64,000 bases of DNA from Diplolepis rosae (Eukaryota; Arthropoda; Insecta; Hymenoptera; Diplolepididae), in contig JAPYXD010000679.1 in NCBI GenBank assembly GCA_030998225.1, positions 124,001 to 188,000 of the forward strand. Direction: 5' to 3'. The notes beneath the pieces were generated by a model. The model was not told where the DNA came from. It saw only the letters and a program-made list of their open reading frames with translations, and searched no databases. Positions 1 through 10,271 of the stretch are shown piece by piece (within the stretch, counting starts at the first letter, position 1; each line of letters starts with the position of its first letter). The translations under genes were made by a program, and so were the position numbers.

Positions 1-1481
1 TTTGTTTGATTTTCTTCTGCTTTGCAAGCCAGTTTTGTGGTAAATACGTTAGTTTTGACATTGTCCAAATCATACAGTATTCGTTATGTTCTTGATCTAA
101 AAGTAGAGGTAAAGTTTTTCAACGGAAAATCTGTAAAATTTGAATATTTGTGTGAGAATTAATTAATTTTGTTATATTTCAAAGTGCGAATGGAACATCT
201 TCAAAATGTCAAAAAAGCATCAATTTGTTTTATTTTCTTCTGCTTTGCAAGCCAGTTTTGTGGAAAATACGTTAGTTTTGACATGGTCCAAATGAAATTC
301 ATTCGTACGTTCACTACACGCATGTTTTCAGACTAAAACATTTATTATGAAGCAAATTTAACCATGAGGTTCATGTAGGAAAGCTTTTCATAGCGCATTT
401 CGAGATAATGCTTAAAGTTTCAAAATATCTATTGAATCATACGGAATTCGTTATGTTCTTGATCTAAAAGTAGAGGTAAAGTTTTTCAACGGAAATTCTG
501 TAAAATTTGAATATTTGTGTGAGAATTAACTAATTTCGTCCTCTTTGAAGTTGCGATTCGAATATCTTCCAAATGTCGAATAAAAATCAATTTGTCTTAT
601 TTTCTTCTGCTTTGAAAGCCATTTTCGTGGAAAATACCTTAGTTTTGACATTTTCCAAATGATAAAGCTTTTCATAGAGGATTTCGAGATAATGCTTAAA
701 GTTTCAAAATATCTAGTGAATCATACAGAATTCGTTATGTTCATGATCTAAAAGTAGAGGTAAAGTTTTTCAACGGAAAATCTGTAAAATTTGAATATTT
801 GTGTGAGAATTAATTAATTTTGTTATATTTCAAAGTGCGAATGGAACATCTTCAAAATGTCAAATAAGCATCAATTTGTTTGATTTTCTTCTGCTTTGCA
901 AGCCGTTTTTGTGGAAAATACGTTAGTTTTGACATTGTCCAAATGAAATTCATTCGTACTTTCACTACTCGCATGTCTTCAGAATCAAACATTTGTTATG
1001 AAGCAAATTTAACCATGAGGTTCATGTAGGAAAGCTTTTCATAGTGCATTTCGAGATAATGCTTAAAGTTTCAAAATATCTTGTGATTCATACAGAATTC
1101 ATTATGTTCTTAATGTAAAGTAGAGGTAAAGTTTTTCAACGGAAGTTCGGTAAAATTTGAATATTTGTGTGAGAATTTACTAATTTCGTTCTTTTTCAAG
1201 CTGCGATTTGAACATCTTCAAAATGTCAAAAAAGCATCAATTTGTTTTATTTTCTTCTGCTTTGCAAGCCAGTTTTGTGGAAAATACGTTAGTTTTGACA
1301 TGGTCCAAATGAAATTCATTCGTACGTTCACTACACGCATGTTTTCAGAATCAAACATTTGTTATGAAGCAAATTTAACCATGAGGTTCATGTAGGAAAG
1401 CTTTTCATAGTGCATTTCGAGATAATGCTTAAAGTTTCAAAATATCTTGTGATTCATACAGAATTCATTATGTTCTTAATG
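1..1481 (+). repeat. Forward satellite block left of the first inversion junction
   Basis: Anchors fall at 381, 665, 1032 and 1398, giving spacings of 284, 367 and 366. The window opens inside a monomer. The unit around 206-340 and the unit around 1223-1350 are close copies, offset by about 1017 bp; both have the variants AAAAAAGCATC, GCCAGTTTTGTGG and GACATGGTCC. The anchor at 665 follows GATAA in place of GAAAA. The block ends mid-monomer just after TTCTTAAT at 1480. Confidence 0.9.
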
Positions 1482-1496
1482 TTAGTCAAAACTAAC
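1481..1496. other. Inversion junction 1 with short perfect hairpin
   Basis: Forward sequence ends in TTCTTAAT and reverse sequence begins CAAAACTAACGTATTTTCC. The junction itself reads GTTAGTCAAAACTAAC, a perfect 6-bp inverted repeat around a 4-base loop. GTTAGT is itself part of the forward monomer core (ACGTTAGTTTTG). Larger inverted homology flanks the point, at roughly 1180-1297 against 1485-1600. The structure fits fold-back or template switching at a short hairpin, but an assembly join cannot be excluded. Confidence 0.85.
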
Positions 1497-1746
1497 GTAT
1501 TTTCCACAAAAACGGCTTGCAAAGCAGAAGAAAATAAAACAAATTGATGCTTATTTGACATTTTGAAGATGTTCCAATCGCAACTTGAAAGATAACAAAA
1601 TTAGTTAATTCTCACACAAATATAAAAATTTAACAGATTTTCCGATGAAAAAATTTACCTCTACTTTAGATCAAGAACATAACGAATTCTGTATGATTCA
1701 CTAGATATTTTGAAGCTTTAAGCATTATCTCGAAATGCACTTTGAA

Positions 1747-2254
1747 AAGCTTTTTCATTTGGAAAATGTCTTTCAAAGCAGAAGAAAATAAGACAAATTG
1801 ATTTTTATTCGACATTTTGAAGATATTCGAATCGCATCTTGAAAGGTAACGAAATTAGTTAATTCTCACACAAATATAAAAATTTAACAGATTTTCCGTT
1901 GAAAAAATTTACCTCTACTTTAGATCAAGAACATAACGAATTCTGTATGATTCACTAGATATTTTGAAACTTTAAGTATTATCTCGAAATGCTCTATGAA
2001 AAGCTTTTTCATTTGGAATATTGCTTTCAAAGCAGAAGAAAATAAGACAAATTGATTTTTATTCGACATTTTGAAGATATTCGAATCGCAACTTGAAAGA
2101 GAACGAAATTAGTAAATTCTCACACAAATATTCAAATTTTACCGAACTTCCGTTGAAAAACTTTACCTCTACTTTACATTAAGAACATAATGAATTCTGT
2201 ATGAATCACTAGATATTTTGAAACTTTAAGCATTATCTCGAAATGCATTATGAA
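1747..2254 (-). repeat. Two adjacent 254-bp monomers with matching 29-bp deletions
   Basis: Anchors at 1747, 2001 and 2255 are exactly 254 bp apart, 29 bp shorter than an S unit. In both, the stretch between CATTTGGAA and CTTTCAAAGCAG that normally holds the CCTTAG and CATTTTCG motifs is missing. The residual bases at the join differ slightly (AATGT against TATTG). A single deletion followed by tandem duplication and mutation explains them most simply. Confidence 0.8.
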
Positions 2255-3429
2255 AAGCTTACCTACATGAACCTCATGGTTAATTTTGCTTCATAACAAA
2301 TGTTTGATTCTGAAAACATGCGTGTAGTGATCGTACAAATGAACTTCATTTGGACAATGTCAAAACTAACGTATTTTCCACAAAAACGGCTTGCAAAGCA
2401 GAAGAAAATCAAACAAATTGATGCTTGTTTGACATTTTGAAGATGTTCCATTCGCACTTTGAAAGATTACAAAATTAGTTAATTCTCACACTAGTATTCA
2501 AATTTTACAGAACTTCCATTGAAAAACATTACCTCTACTTTAGATCAAGAACATAATGAATTCTGTATGATTCACTAGATATTTTGAAACTTTAAGCATT
2601 ATCTCGAAATGCATTATGAAAAGCTTTCCTACATGAACCTCATGGTTAATTTTGCTTCATAACAAATGTTTGATTCTGAAAACATGCGTGTAGTGAAAGT
2701 ACGAATGAATTTCATTTGGACAATGTCAAAACTAACGTATTTTCCACAAAAACGGCTTGCAAAGCAGAAGAAAATCAAACAAATTGATGCTTGTTTGACA
2801 TTTTGAAGATGTTCCATTCGCACTTTGAAAGATTACAAAATTAGTTAATTCTCACACTAGTATTCAAATTTTACAGAACTTCCATTGAAAAACATTACCT
2901 CTACTTTAGATCAAGAACATAATGAATTCTGTATGATTCACTAGATATTTTGAAACTTTAAGCATTATCTCGAAATGCACTTTGAAAAGCTCTCATACAT
3001 GAACCTCATGGTTAAATTTGCTTCATAAAAAATATATTTGATTCTGAACACATGCGTGTAGTGAACGTACGAATGAATTCCATTTGGACAATGTTAAAAC
3101 TAACGTATTTTCCACAAAAACGGCTTGCAAAGCAGAAGAAAATCAAACAAATTGATTCTTTTTCGAGTTTTTGAAGATATTCGAATCAAACCTTGAAAGA
3201 GAATGAAATAAGTTAATTCTCACCCAAATATTCGAATTTTACAGAACTTCCGTTGAAAAAATTTACCTCTACTTTACATTAAGAACATAACGAATTCTGT
3301 ATGATTCACTAGATATTTTGAAACTTTAAGCATTATCTCGAAATGCACTTTGAAAAGCTTTCCTACATGAACCTCATGGTTAAATTTGCTTCATAACAAA
3401 TGTTTGATTCTGAAAACATGCGTGTAGTG

Positions 3430-5160
3430 AACGTACGAATGAATTTCATTTGGACAATGTCAAAACTAACGTATTTTCCACAAAAACGGCTTGCAATGCA
3501 GAAGAAAATCAAACAAATTGATTTTTTTTGAGTTTTTGAAGATATTCGAATCAAACCTTGAAAGAGAATGAAATAAGTTAATTCTCACCCAAATAATCGA
3601 ATTTTACAGAACTTCCGTTGAAAAAATTTACCTCTACTTTACATTAAGAACATAACGAATTCTGTATGATTCACTAGATATTTTGAAACTTTAAGCATTA
3701 TCCCGAAATGCTCTATGAAAAGCTTTCCCACATGAACCTCATGGTTAAATTTGCTTCATAACAAATGTTTGATTCTGAAAAAATGCGTGTAGTGAACGTA
3801 CGAATGAATTTCATTTGGACAATGTCAAAACTAACGTATTTTCCACAAAAACGGCTTGCAAAGCAGAAGAAAATAAAACAAATTGATGCTTATTTGACAT
3901 TTTGAAGATGTTCCAATCGCAACTTGAAAGATAACAAAATTAGTTAATTCTCACACAAATATAAAAATTTAACAGATTTTCCGATGAAAAAATTTACCTC
4001 TACTTTAGATCAAGAACATAACGAATTCTGTATGATTCACTAGATATTTTGAAGCTTTACGCATTATCTCGAAATGCTCTATGAAAAGCTTTTTCATTTG
4101 GAAAATGTCAAAACTAAGGTATTTTCCACGAAAATGGCTTTCAAAGCAAAAGAAAATAAGACAAATTGATTTTTATTCGACATTTCTAAGATATTCGAAT
4201 CGCATCTTGAAAGATAACGAAATTAGTTAAGTCTCACACAAATATTCAAATTTTACAGATTTTCCGTTGAAAAACTTTACCTCTACTTTTAGATCAAGAA
4301 CATAACGAATTCTGTATGATTCACTAGATATTTTGAAACTTTAAGCATTATCTCGAAATGCTCTATGAAAAGCTTTTTCATTTGGAAAATGTCAAAACTA
4401 AGGTATTTTCCACGAAAATGGCTTTCAAAGCAGAAGAAAATAAGACAAATTGATTTTTATTCGACATTTTGAAGATATTCGAATCGCAACTTGAAAGAGA
4501 ACGAAATTAGTAAATTCTCACACAAATATTCAAATTTTATAGAACATCCGTTGAAAAACTTTACCTCTACTTTACATTAAGAACATAACGAATTCTGTAT
4601 GATTCAATAGATATTTTGAAACTTTAAGCAATATCTCGAAATGCGCTATGAAAAGCTTTCCTACATGAACCTCATGGTTAAATTTGCTTCATAACAAATG
4701 TTTTAGTCTGAAAACATGCGTGTAGTGAACGTACGGAAGAATTTCATTTTGACAATTTCAAAACTAACGTATTTTCCACAAAAACGGCTCACAAAGCAGA
4801 AGAAAAAAAACAAATTGATGCTTATTTGAATTTTTGAAGATGTTTGAATCGCAACTTGAAAGATAACAAAATTAGTTAATTCTCACACAAATATTCAAAT
4901 TTAACAGATTTTCCTTTGAAAAACTTTACCTCTACTTTAGATCAAGAACATAACGAATACTGTATGATTCACTAGATATCTTGAAACTTTAAGCATTATC
5001 TCGAAATGCCCTATGAAAAGCTTTTTCATTTGGACAATGTCAAAACTAACGTATTTTCCACAAAACTGGGTTGCAAAGCAGAAGGAAATAAACCAAATTG
5101 ATGCTTATTTGACATTTTGAAGATGTTCCAATCGCAGCTTGAAAGATAACAAAATTAGTT
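3430..5160 (-). repeat. Inverted copy of the segment at about 11070-12800
   Basis: Private variants in this segment reappear in mirror order in the forward array, with paired coordinates adding to 16227-16228. CATTTCTAAG at 4181 pairs with CTTAGAAATG at 12038. TGGGTT at 5067 pairs with AACCCA at 11155. CCCGAAATG at 3702 pairs with CATTTCGGG at 12517. AATAATCGAATTTTA at 3592 pairs with TAAAATTCGATTATT at 12621. Similarity is lost beyond both ends. A further mirrored piece near 2695 pairs with 13165 after a shift of one monomer (sum 15860). Confidence 0.88.
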
Positions 5161-6034
5161 AATTCTCACACAAATATTCAAATTTTACCGAACAGCCGTT
5201 GAAAAACTTTACCTCTACTTTACATTAAGAACATAACGAATTCTGTATGATTCAATAGATATTTTGAAACTTTAAGCAATATCTCGAAATGCGCTATGAA
5301 AAGCTTTCCTACATGAACCTCATGGTTAAATTTGCTTCATAACAAATGTTTGATTCTGAAAAAATGCGTGTAGTGAACGCACGAATGAATTTCATTTGGA
5401 CAATGTCAAAACTAACGTATTTTCCACAAAAACGGCTTGCAAAGCAGAAGAAAATAAAACAAATTGATGCTTATTTGACATTTTGAAGATGTTCCATTCG
5501 CACTTTGAAAGATTACAAAATTAGTTAATTCTCACACTAGTATTCAAATTTTACAGAACTTCCATTGAAAAACATTACCTCTACTTTAGATCAAGAACAT
5601 AATGAATTCTGTATGATTCACTAGATATTTTGAAACTTTAAGCATTATCTCGAAATGCACTTTGAAAAGCTCTCATACATGAACCTCATGGTTAAATTTG
5701 CTTCATAAAAAATGTGTTTGATTCTGAAAACATGCGTGTAGTGAACGTACGAATGAATTTCATTTGGACAATGTCAAAACTAACGTATTTTCCACAAAAA
5801 CGGCTTGCAAAGCAGAAGAAAATAAAACAAATTGATGCTTATTTGACATTTTAAAGATGTTCCAATCGCAACTTGAAAGATAACAAAATTAGTTAATTCT
5901 CACACAAATATAAAAATTTAACAGATTTTCCGTTGAAAAAATTTACCTCTACTTTAGATCAAGAACATAACGAATTCTGTATGATTCACTAGATATTTTG
6001 AAGCTTTAAGCATTATCTCGAAATGCTCTATGAA

Positions 6035-6305
6035 AAGCTTTTTCATTTAGAAAATGTCAAAACTAAGGTATTTTCCACGAAAATGGCTTTCAAAGCAAAA
6101 TAAAATAAGACAAATTGATTTTTATTCCACATTTAGAAGATATTCGAATCGCAGCTTGAAAGATAACGCAATTTTTTAATTCTCACACAAATATTCAAAT
6201 TTTATTTTATTTTTTACCTCTACTTTACATTAAGAACATAACGAATTCTGTATGATTCAATAGATATTTTGAAACTTTAAGCAATATCTCGAAATGCGCT
6301 ATGAA
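6035..6305 (-). repeat. 271-bp variant monomer with an AT-rich replacement
   Basis: Where neighbouring units carry ACAGAACTTCCGTTG and AAAAAC before TACCTCTAC, this one has TTTTATTTTATTTTTTACC at about 6200-6220. The net loss is 12 bp against an S monomer. The same monomer has TTAATTCTC after AACGCAATTT, the reverse of GAATTAAAAAATTGCG seen at about 16215, which ties it to that forward unit. Confidence 0.75.
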
Positions 6306-7015
6306 AAGCTTTCCTACATGAACCTCATGGTTAAATTTGCTTCATAACAAATGTTTTAGTCTGAAAACATGCGTGTAGTGAACGTACGGAAGAATTTCAT
6401 TTTGACAATTTCAAAACTAACGTATTTTCCACAAAAACGGCTTGCAAAGCAGAAGAAAAAAAACAAATTGATGCTTATTTGAATTTTTGAAGATGTTTGA
6501 ATCGCAACTTGAAAGATAACAAAATTAGTTAATTCTCACACAAATATTCAAATTTAACAGATTTTCCTTTGAAAAACTTTACCTCTACTTTACATTAAGA
6601 ACATAACGAATTCTGTATGATTCACTAGATATTTTGAAACTTTAAGCATTATCTCGAAATGCTCTATGAAAAGCTTTTTCATTTGGAAAATGTCAAAACT
6701 AAGGTATTTTCCACGAAAATGGCTTTCAAAGCAAAATAAAATAAGTCAAATTGATTTTTATTCGACATTTTGAAGATATTCGAATCGCATCTTGAAAGAG
6801 AATGAAATAAGTTAATTCTCACCCAAATATTCGAATTTTACAGAACTTCCGTTGAAAAAATTTACCTCTACTTTACATTAAGAACATAACGAATTCTGAA
6901 TGATTCACTAGATATTTTGAAACTTTAGGCATTATCTCGAAATGCACTTTGAAAAGCTTTCCTACATGAACCTCATGGTTAAATTTGCTTCATAACAAAT
7001 GTTTGATTCTGAAAA

Positions 7016-7050
7016 CATGCGTGTGGTGAACTGACACTCACGTATTTTCC
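7016..7050 (-). repeat. Internal deletion in an L monomer of the reversed block
   Basis: GCGTGTGGTGAA is followed directly by CTGACACTCACGTATTTTCC. The usual stretch between GTGAACGTACG and CAAAACTAACGTA (about 30 bases) is lost and replaced by a few non-matching bases. The change GTGTAGTG to GTGTGGTG sits next to the break. It lies just inside the palindrome and close to inversion junction 2, so it may belong to the same rearrangement. Confidence 0.7.
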
Positions 7051-7210
7051 ACAAAACTGGCTTGCAAAGCAGAAGAAAATAAAACAAATTGATGCTTATT
7101 TCACATTTTGAAGATGTACCAATCGCAGCTTGAAAGAGAACGAAATTAGTAAATTCTCACACAAATATTCAAATTTTACCGAACTTCCGTTGAAAAACTT
7201 TACCTCTACT

Positions 7211-7230
7211 TTACATGTTTTCACAAATGA
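7211..7230. other. Inversion junction 2 with small filler
   Basis: The reverse-oriented sequence ends in CTCTACTTTACAT near 7216 and the forward sequence resumes at CAAATGAAATTCATTCG from 7224. The bases between (GTTTTCA) extend the preceding CAT into CATGTTTTCA, a motif from the forward monomer (CGCATGTTTTCAG). This suggests a short templated insert or microhomology-mediated join. Two different partial monomers meet here, so the switch is not at a monomer boundary. Confidence 0.82.
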
Positions 7231-7965
7231 AATTCATTCGTGCGTTCACTACACGCATTTTTTCAGAATCAAACATTTGTTATGAAGCAAATTTAACCAT
7301 GAGGTTCATGTAGGAAAGCTTTTCAAAGTGCATTTCGAGATAATGCCTAAAGTTTCGAAATATCTAGTGAATCATACAGAATTCGTTATGTTCTTAATGT
7401 AAAGTAGAGGTAAATTTTTTCAACGGAAGTTCTGTAAAATTCGAATATTTGGGTGAGAATTAACTTATTTCATTCTCTTTCAAGGTTCGATTCGAATATC
7501 TTCAAAAACTCAAAAAAAATCAATTTGTTTGATTTTCTTCTGATTTGCAAGCCGTTTTTGTGGAAAATACGTTAGTTTTGACATTGTCCAAATGAAATTC
7601 ATTCGTACGTTCACTACACGCATGTTTTCAGAATCAAACACATTTGTTATGAAGCAAATTTAACCATGAGGTTCATGTAGGAAAGCTTTTCAAAGTGCAT
7701 TTCGAGATAATGCTTAAAGCTTCAAAATATCTAGTGAATCATACAGAATTCGTTATGTTCTTGATCTAAAGTAGAGGTAATGTTTTTCAATGGAAGTTCT
7801 GTAAAATTTGAATACTTGTGTGAGAATTAACTAATTTTGTTATCTTTCAAGTTGCGATTGGAACATCTTCAAAATGTCAAATAAGCATCAATTTGTTTTA
7901 TTTTCTTCTGCTTTGAAAGCCATTTTCGTGGAAAATACGTTAGTTTTGACATTTTCCAAATGAAA

Positions 7966-8240
7966 AAGCTTTTCATAGAGCATTTCGAAATAATGCTTAA
8001 AGTTTCAAAATATCTAGTGAATCATACAGAATACGCTATGTTCTTGATCTAAAGTAGAGGTAAAGTTTTTCAACGGAAAATCTGTAAAATTTGTGTGAGA
8101 ATTAACTAATTTCGTTATCTTTCAAGTTGCGATTCGAATATCTTCTAAATGTCGAATAAAAATCAATTTGTCTTATTTTATTTTGCTTTGAAAGCCATTT
8201 TCGTGGAAAATACCTTAGTTTTGACATTTTCTAAATGAAA
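7966..8240 (+). repeat. 275-bp S monomer with an 8-bp deletion
   Basis: At about 8088 the sequence reads GTAAAATTTGTGTGAG, where other units read AAATTTGAATATTTGTGTGAG. The lost 8 bases (AATATTTG) follow an identical ATTTG, so the event looks like slippage between short direct repeats. Spacing between the anchors is 275 rather than 283. Confidence 0.8.
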
Positions 8241-9988
8241 AAGCTTTTCATAGAGCATTTCGAGATAATGCTTAAAGCTTCAAAATATCTAGTGAATCAT
8301 ACAGAATTCGTTATGTTCTTGATCTAAAGTAGAGGTAAATTTTTTCAACGGAAAATCTGTTAAATTTTTATATTTGTGTGAGAATTAACTAATTTTGTTA
8401 TCTTTCAAGTTGCGATTGGAACATCTTTAAAATGTCAAATAAGCATCAATTTGTTTTATTTTCTTCTGCTTTGCAAGCCGTTTTTGTGGAAAATACGTTA
8501 GTTTTGACATTGTCCAAATGAAATTCATTCGTACGTTCACTACCCGCATGTTTTCAGGATCAAACATTTGTTATGAAGCAAATTTAACCATGAGGTTCAT
8601 GTAGGAAAGCTTTTCAAAGTGCATTTCGAGATAATGCCTAAAGTTTCGAAATATCTAGTGAATCATACAGAATTCGTTATGTTCTTAATGTAAAGTAGAG
8701 GTAAATTTTTTCAACGGAAGTTCTGTAAAATTCGAATATTTGGGTGAGAATTAACTTATTTCATTCTCTTTCAAGGTTCGATTCGAATATCTTCAAAAAC
8801 TCAAAAAAAATCAATTTGTTTGATTTTCTTCTGATTTGCAAGCCGTTTTTGTGGAAAATACGTTAGTTTTGTCATTGTCCAAATGAAATTCATTCGTACG
8901 TTCACTACACGCATGTTTTCAGAATCAAACACATTTGTTATGAAGCAAATTTAACCATGAGGTTCATGTAGGAAAGCTTTTCAAAGTGCATTTCGAGATA
9001 ATGCTTAAAGTTTCAAAATATCTAGTGAATCATACAGAATTCGTTATGTTCTTGATCTAAAGTAGAGGTAATGTTTTTCAATGGAAGTTCTGTAAAATTT
9101 GAATACTTGTGTGAGAATTAACTAATTTTGTTATCTTTCAAGTTGCGATTGGAACATCTTCAAAATGTCAAATAAAAATCAATTTGTTTGATTTTCTTCT
9201 GATTTGCAAGCCGTTTTTGTGGAAAATACGTTAGTTTTGACATTGTCCAAATGAAATTCATTCGTACGTTCACTACACGCATGTTTTCAGAATCAAACAT
9301 TTGTTATGAAGCAAATTTAACCATGAGGTTCATGTAGGAAAGCTTTTCATAGCCCATTTTGAGATAATGATTAAAGTTTCAAAATATCTAGTGAATCATA
9401 CAGAATTTGTTATGTTCTTGATCTAAAGTAGATGTATAGTTTTTCAACGGAAAATCTGTAAAATTTGAATATTTGTGTGTGAATTAATTAATTTTGTTAT
9501 CTTTCAAAGTGCGAATGGAACATCTTCAAAATGTCAATTAAGCATCAATTTGTTTGATTTTCTTCTGCATTGCAAGCCGTTTTTGTAGAAAATACGATAG
9601 TTTTGGCATTGTCCAAATGAAATTCATTCGTACGTTCACTACACGCATGTTTTCAGAATCAAACATTTGTTATGAAGCAAATTTAACCATGAGGTTCATG
9701 TAGGAAAGCTTTTCATAGCGCATTTCGAGATATTGCTTAAAGTTTCAAAATATCTTTTGAATCGTACAGAATTCGTTATGTTCTTAATGTAAAGTAGAGG
9801 TAAAGTTTTTCAACGGATGTTCTATAAAATTTGAATATTTGTGTGAGAATTTACTAATTTCGTTCTCTTTCAAGTTGCGATTCGAATATCTTCAAAATGT
9901 CGAATAAAAATCAATTTGTCTTATTTTCTTTTGCTTTGAAAGCCATTTTCGTGGAAAATACCTTAGTTTTGACATTTTCCAAATGAAA

Positions 9989-10271
9989 AAGCTTTTCATA
10001 GAGCATTTCGAGATAATGCGTAAAGCTTCAAAATATCTAGTGAATCATACAGAATTCGTTATGTTCTTGATCTAAAGTAGAGGTAAATTTTTTCATCGGA
10101 AAATCTGTTAAATTTTTATATTTGTGTGAGAATTAACTAATTTCGTTATCTTTCAAGTTGCGATTCGAATATCTTCTAAATGTCGAATAAAAATCAATTT
10201 GTCTTATTTTATTTTGCTTTGAAAGCCATTTTCGTGGAAAATACCTTAGTTTTGACATTTTCTAAATGAAA
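9989..10271 (+). repeat. Representative 283-bp S monomer
   Basis: This is a type example of the short unit. It goes directly from CCAAATGAAA (or CTAAATGAAA) into AAGCTTTTC, omitting the 83-bp block of L monomers. Most S units also carry a linked set of substitutions: CTTTGAAAGCCATTTTCG in place of CTTTGCAAGCCGTTTTTG, CCTTAG in place of CGTTAG, and ACATTTTCC in place of ACATTGTCC. S is therefore an old, separately amplified subfamily rather than a set of fresh deletions. A minority of S-length units keep L-type core sequence, for example the one ending at 11204, and these look like L/S recombinants. Many S units have a second AAGCTT in TAAAGCTTCAAAAT. Confidence 0.92.

Larger units (their letters stand above)
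1485..7215 (-). repeat. Reverse-oriented satellite block
   Basis: All landmarks appear as reverse complements here, for example CTCACACAAATATTC, GCATTATCTCGAAATGC and ACCTCTACTTTA. Anchors lie at about 1747, 2001, 2255, 2621, 2987, 3355, 3720, 4086, 4370, 4653, 5018, 5301, 5667, 6035, 6306, 6671 and 6954. The spacings mix L (365-368), S (283-284) and three odd units (254, 254, 271). The block has the same subfamilies as the forward array, including rare private variants also found at 11-13 kb and 15.6 kb. It is therefore an inverted segmental copy, not an unrelated satellite. Confidence 0.95.
6790..7485. repeat. Imperfect palindrome spanning inversion junction 2
   Basis: The reverse-oriented arm at about 6790-7030 and the forward arm at about 7245-7485 are mirror images. 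Paired coordinates add to 14275. The rare variant CCTAAAGTTTC at 7346 pairs with GAAACTTTAGG at 6919, and GGGTGAGAAT at 7451 pairs with ATTCTCACCC at 6815. The spacer of about 215 bp contains the junction. Outside the arms the subfamilies differ (GGTTCGATTCG on the right, GATGCGATTCG in forward sense on the left). Confidence 0.8.

Noticed and set aside
2263..3554. Minus-strand 63-64-codon frames in the reversed block
   Set aside because: They are the same satellite frame read in the inverted segment. Those I checked of this 64-codon type begin at GTG (as at 13037 in the forward copy). They are not genes.
1481..7224. Reversed block as a transposable element with terminal inverted repeats
   Set aside because: Its interior is ordinary satellite in opposite orientation. 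There is no transposase frame, and no target-site duplication was found at the two junctions.
7500..7530. A-rich tracts such as AAAAAACTCAAAAAAAATC as retroelement poly(A) tails
   Set aside because: They recur at the same monomer position in one L subfamily and are internal to the unit, with no element sequence upstream.
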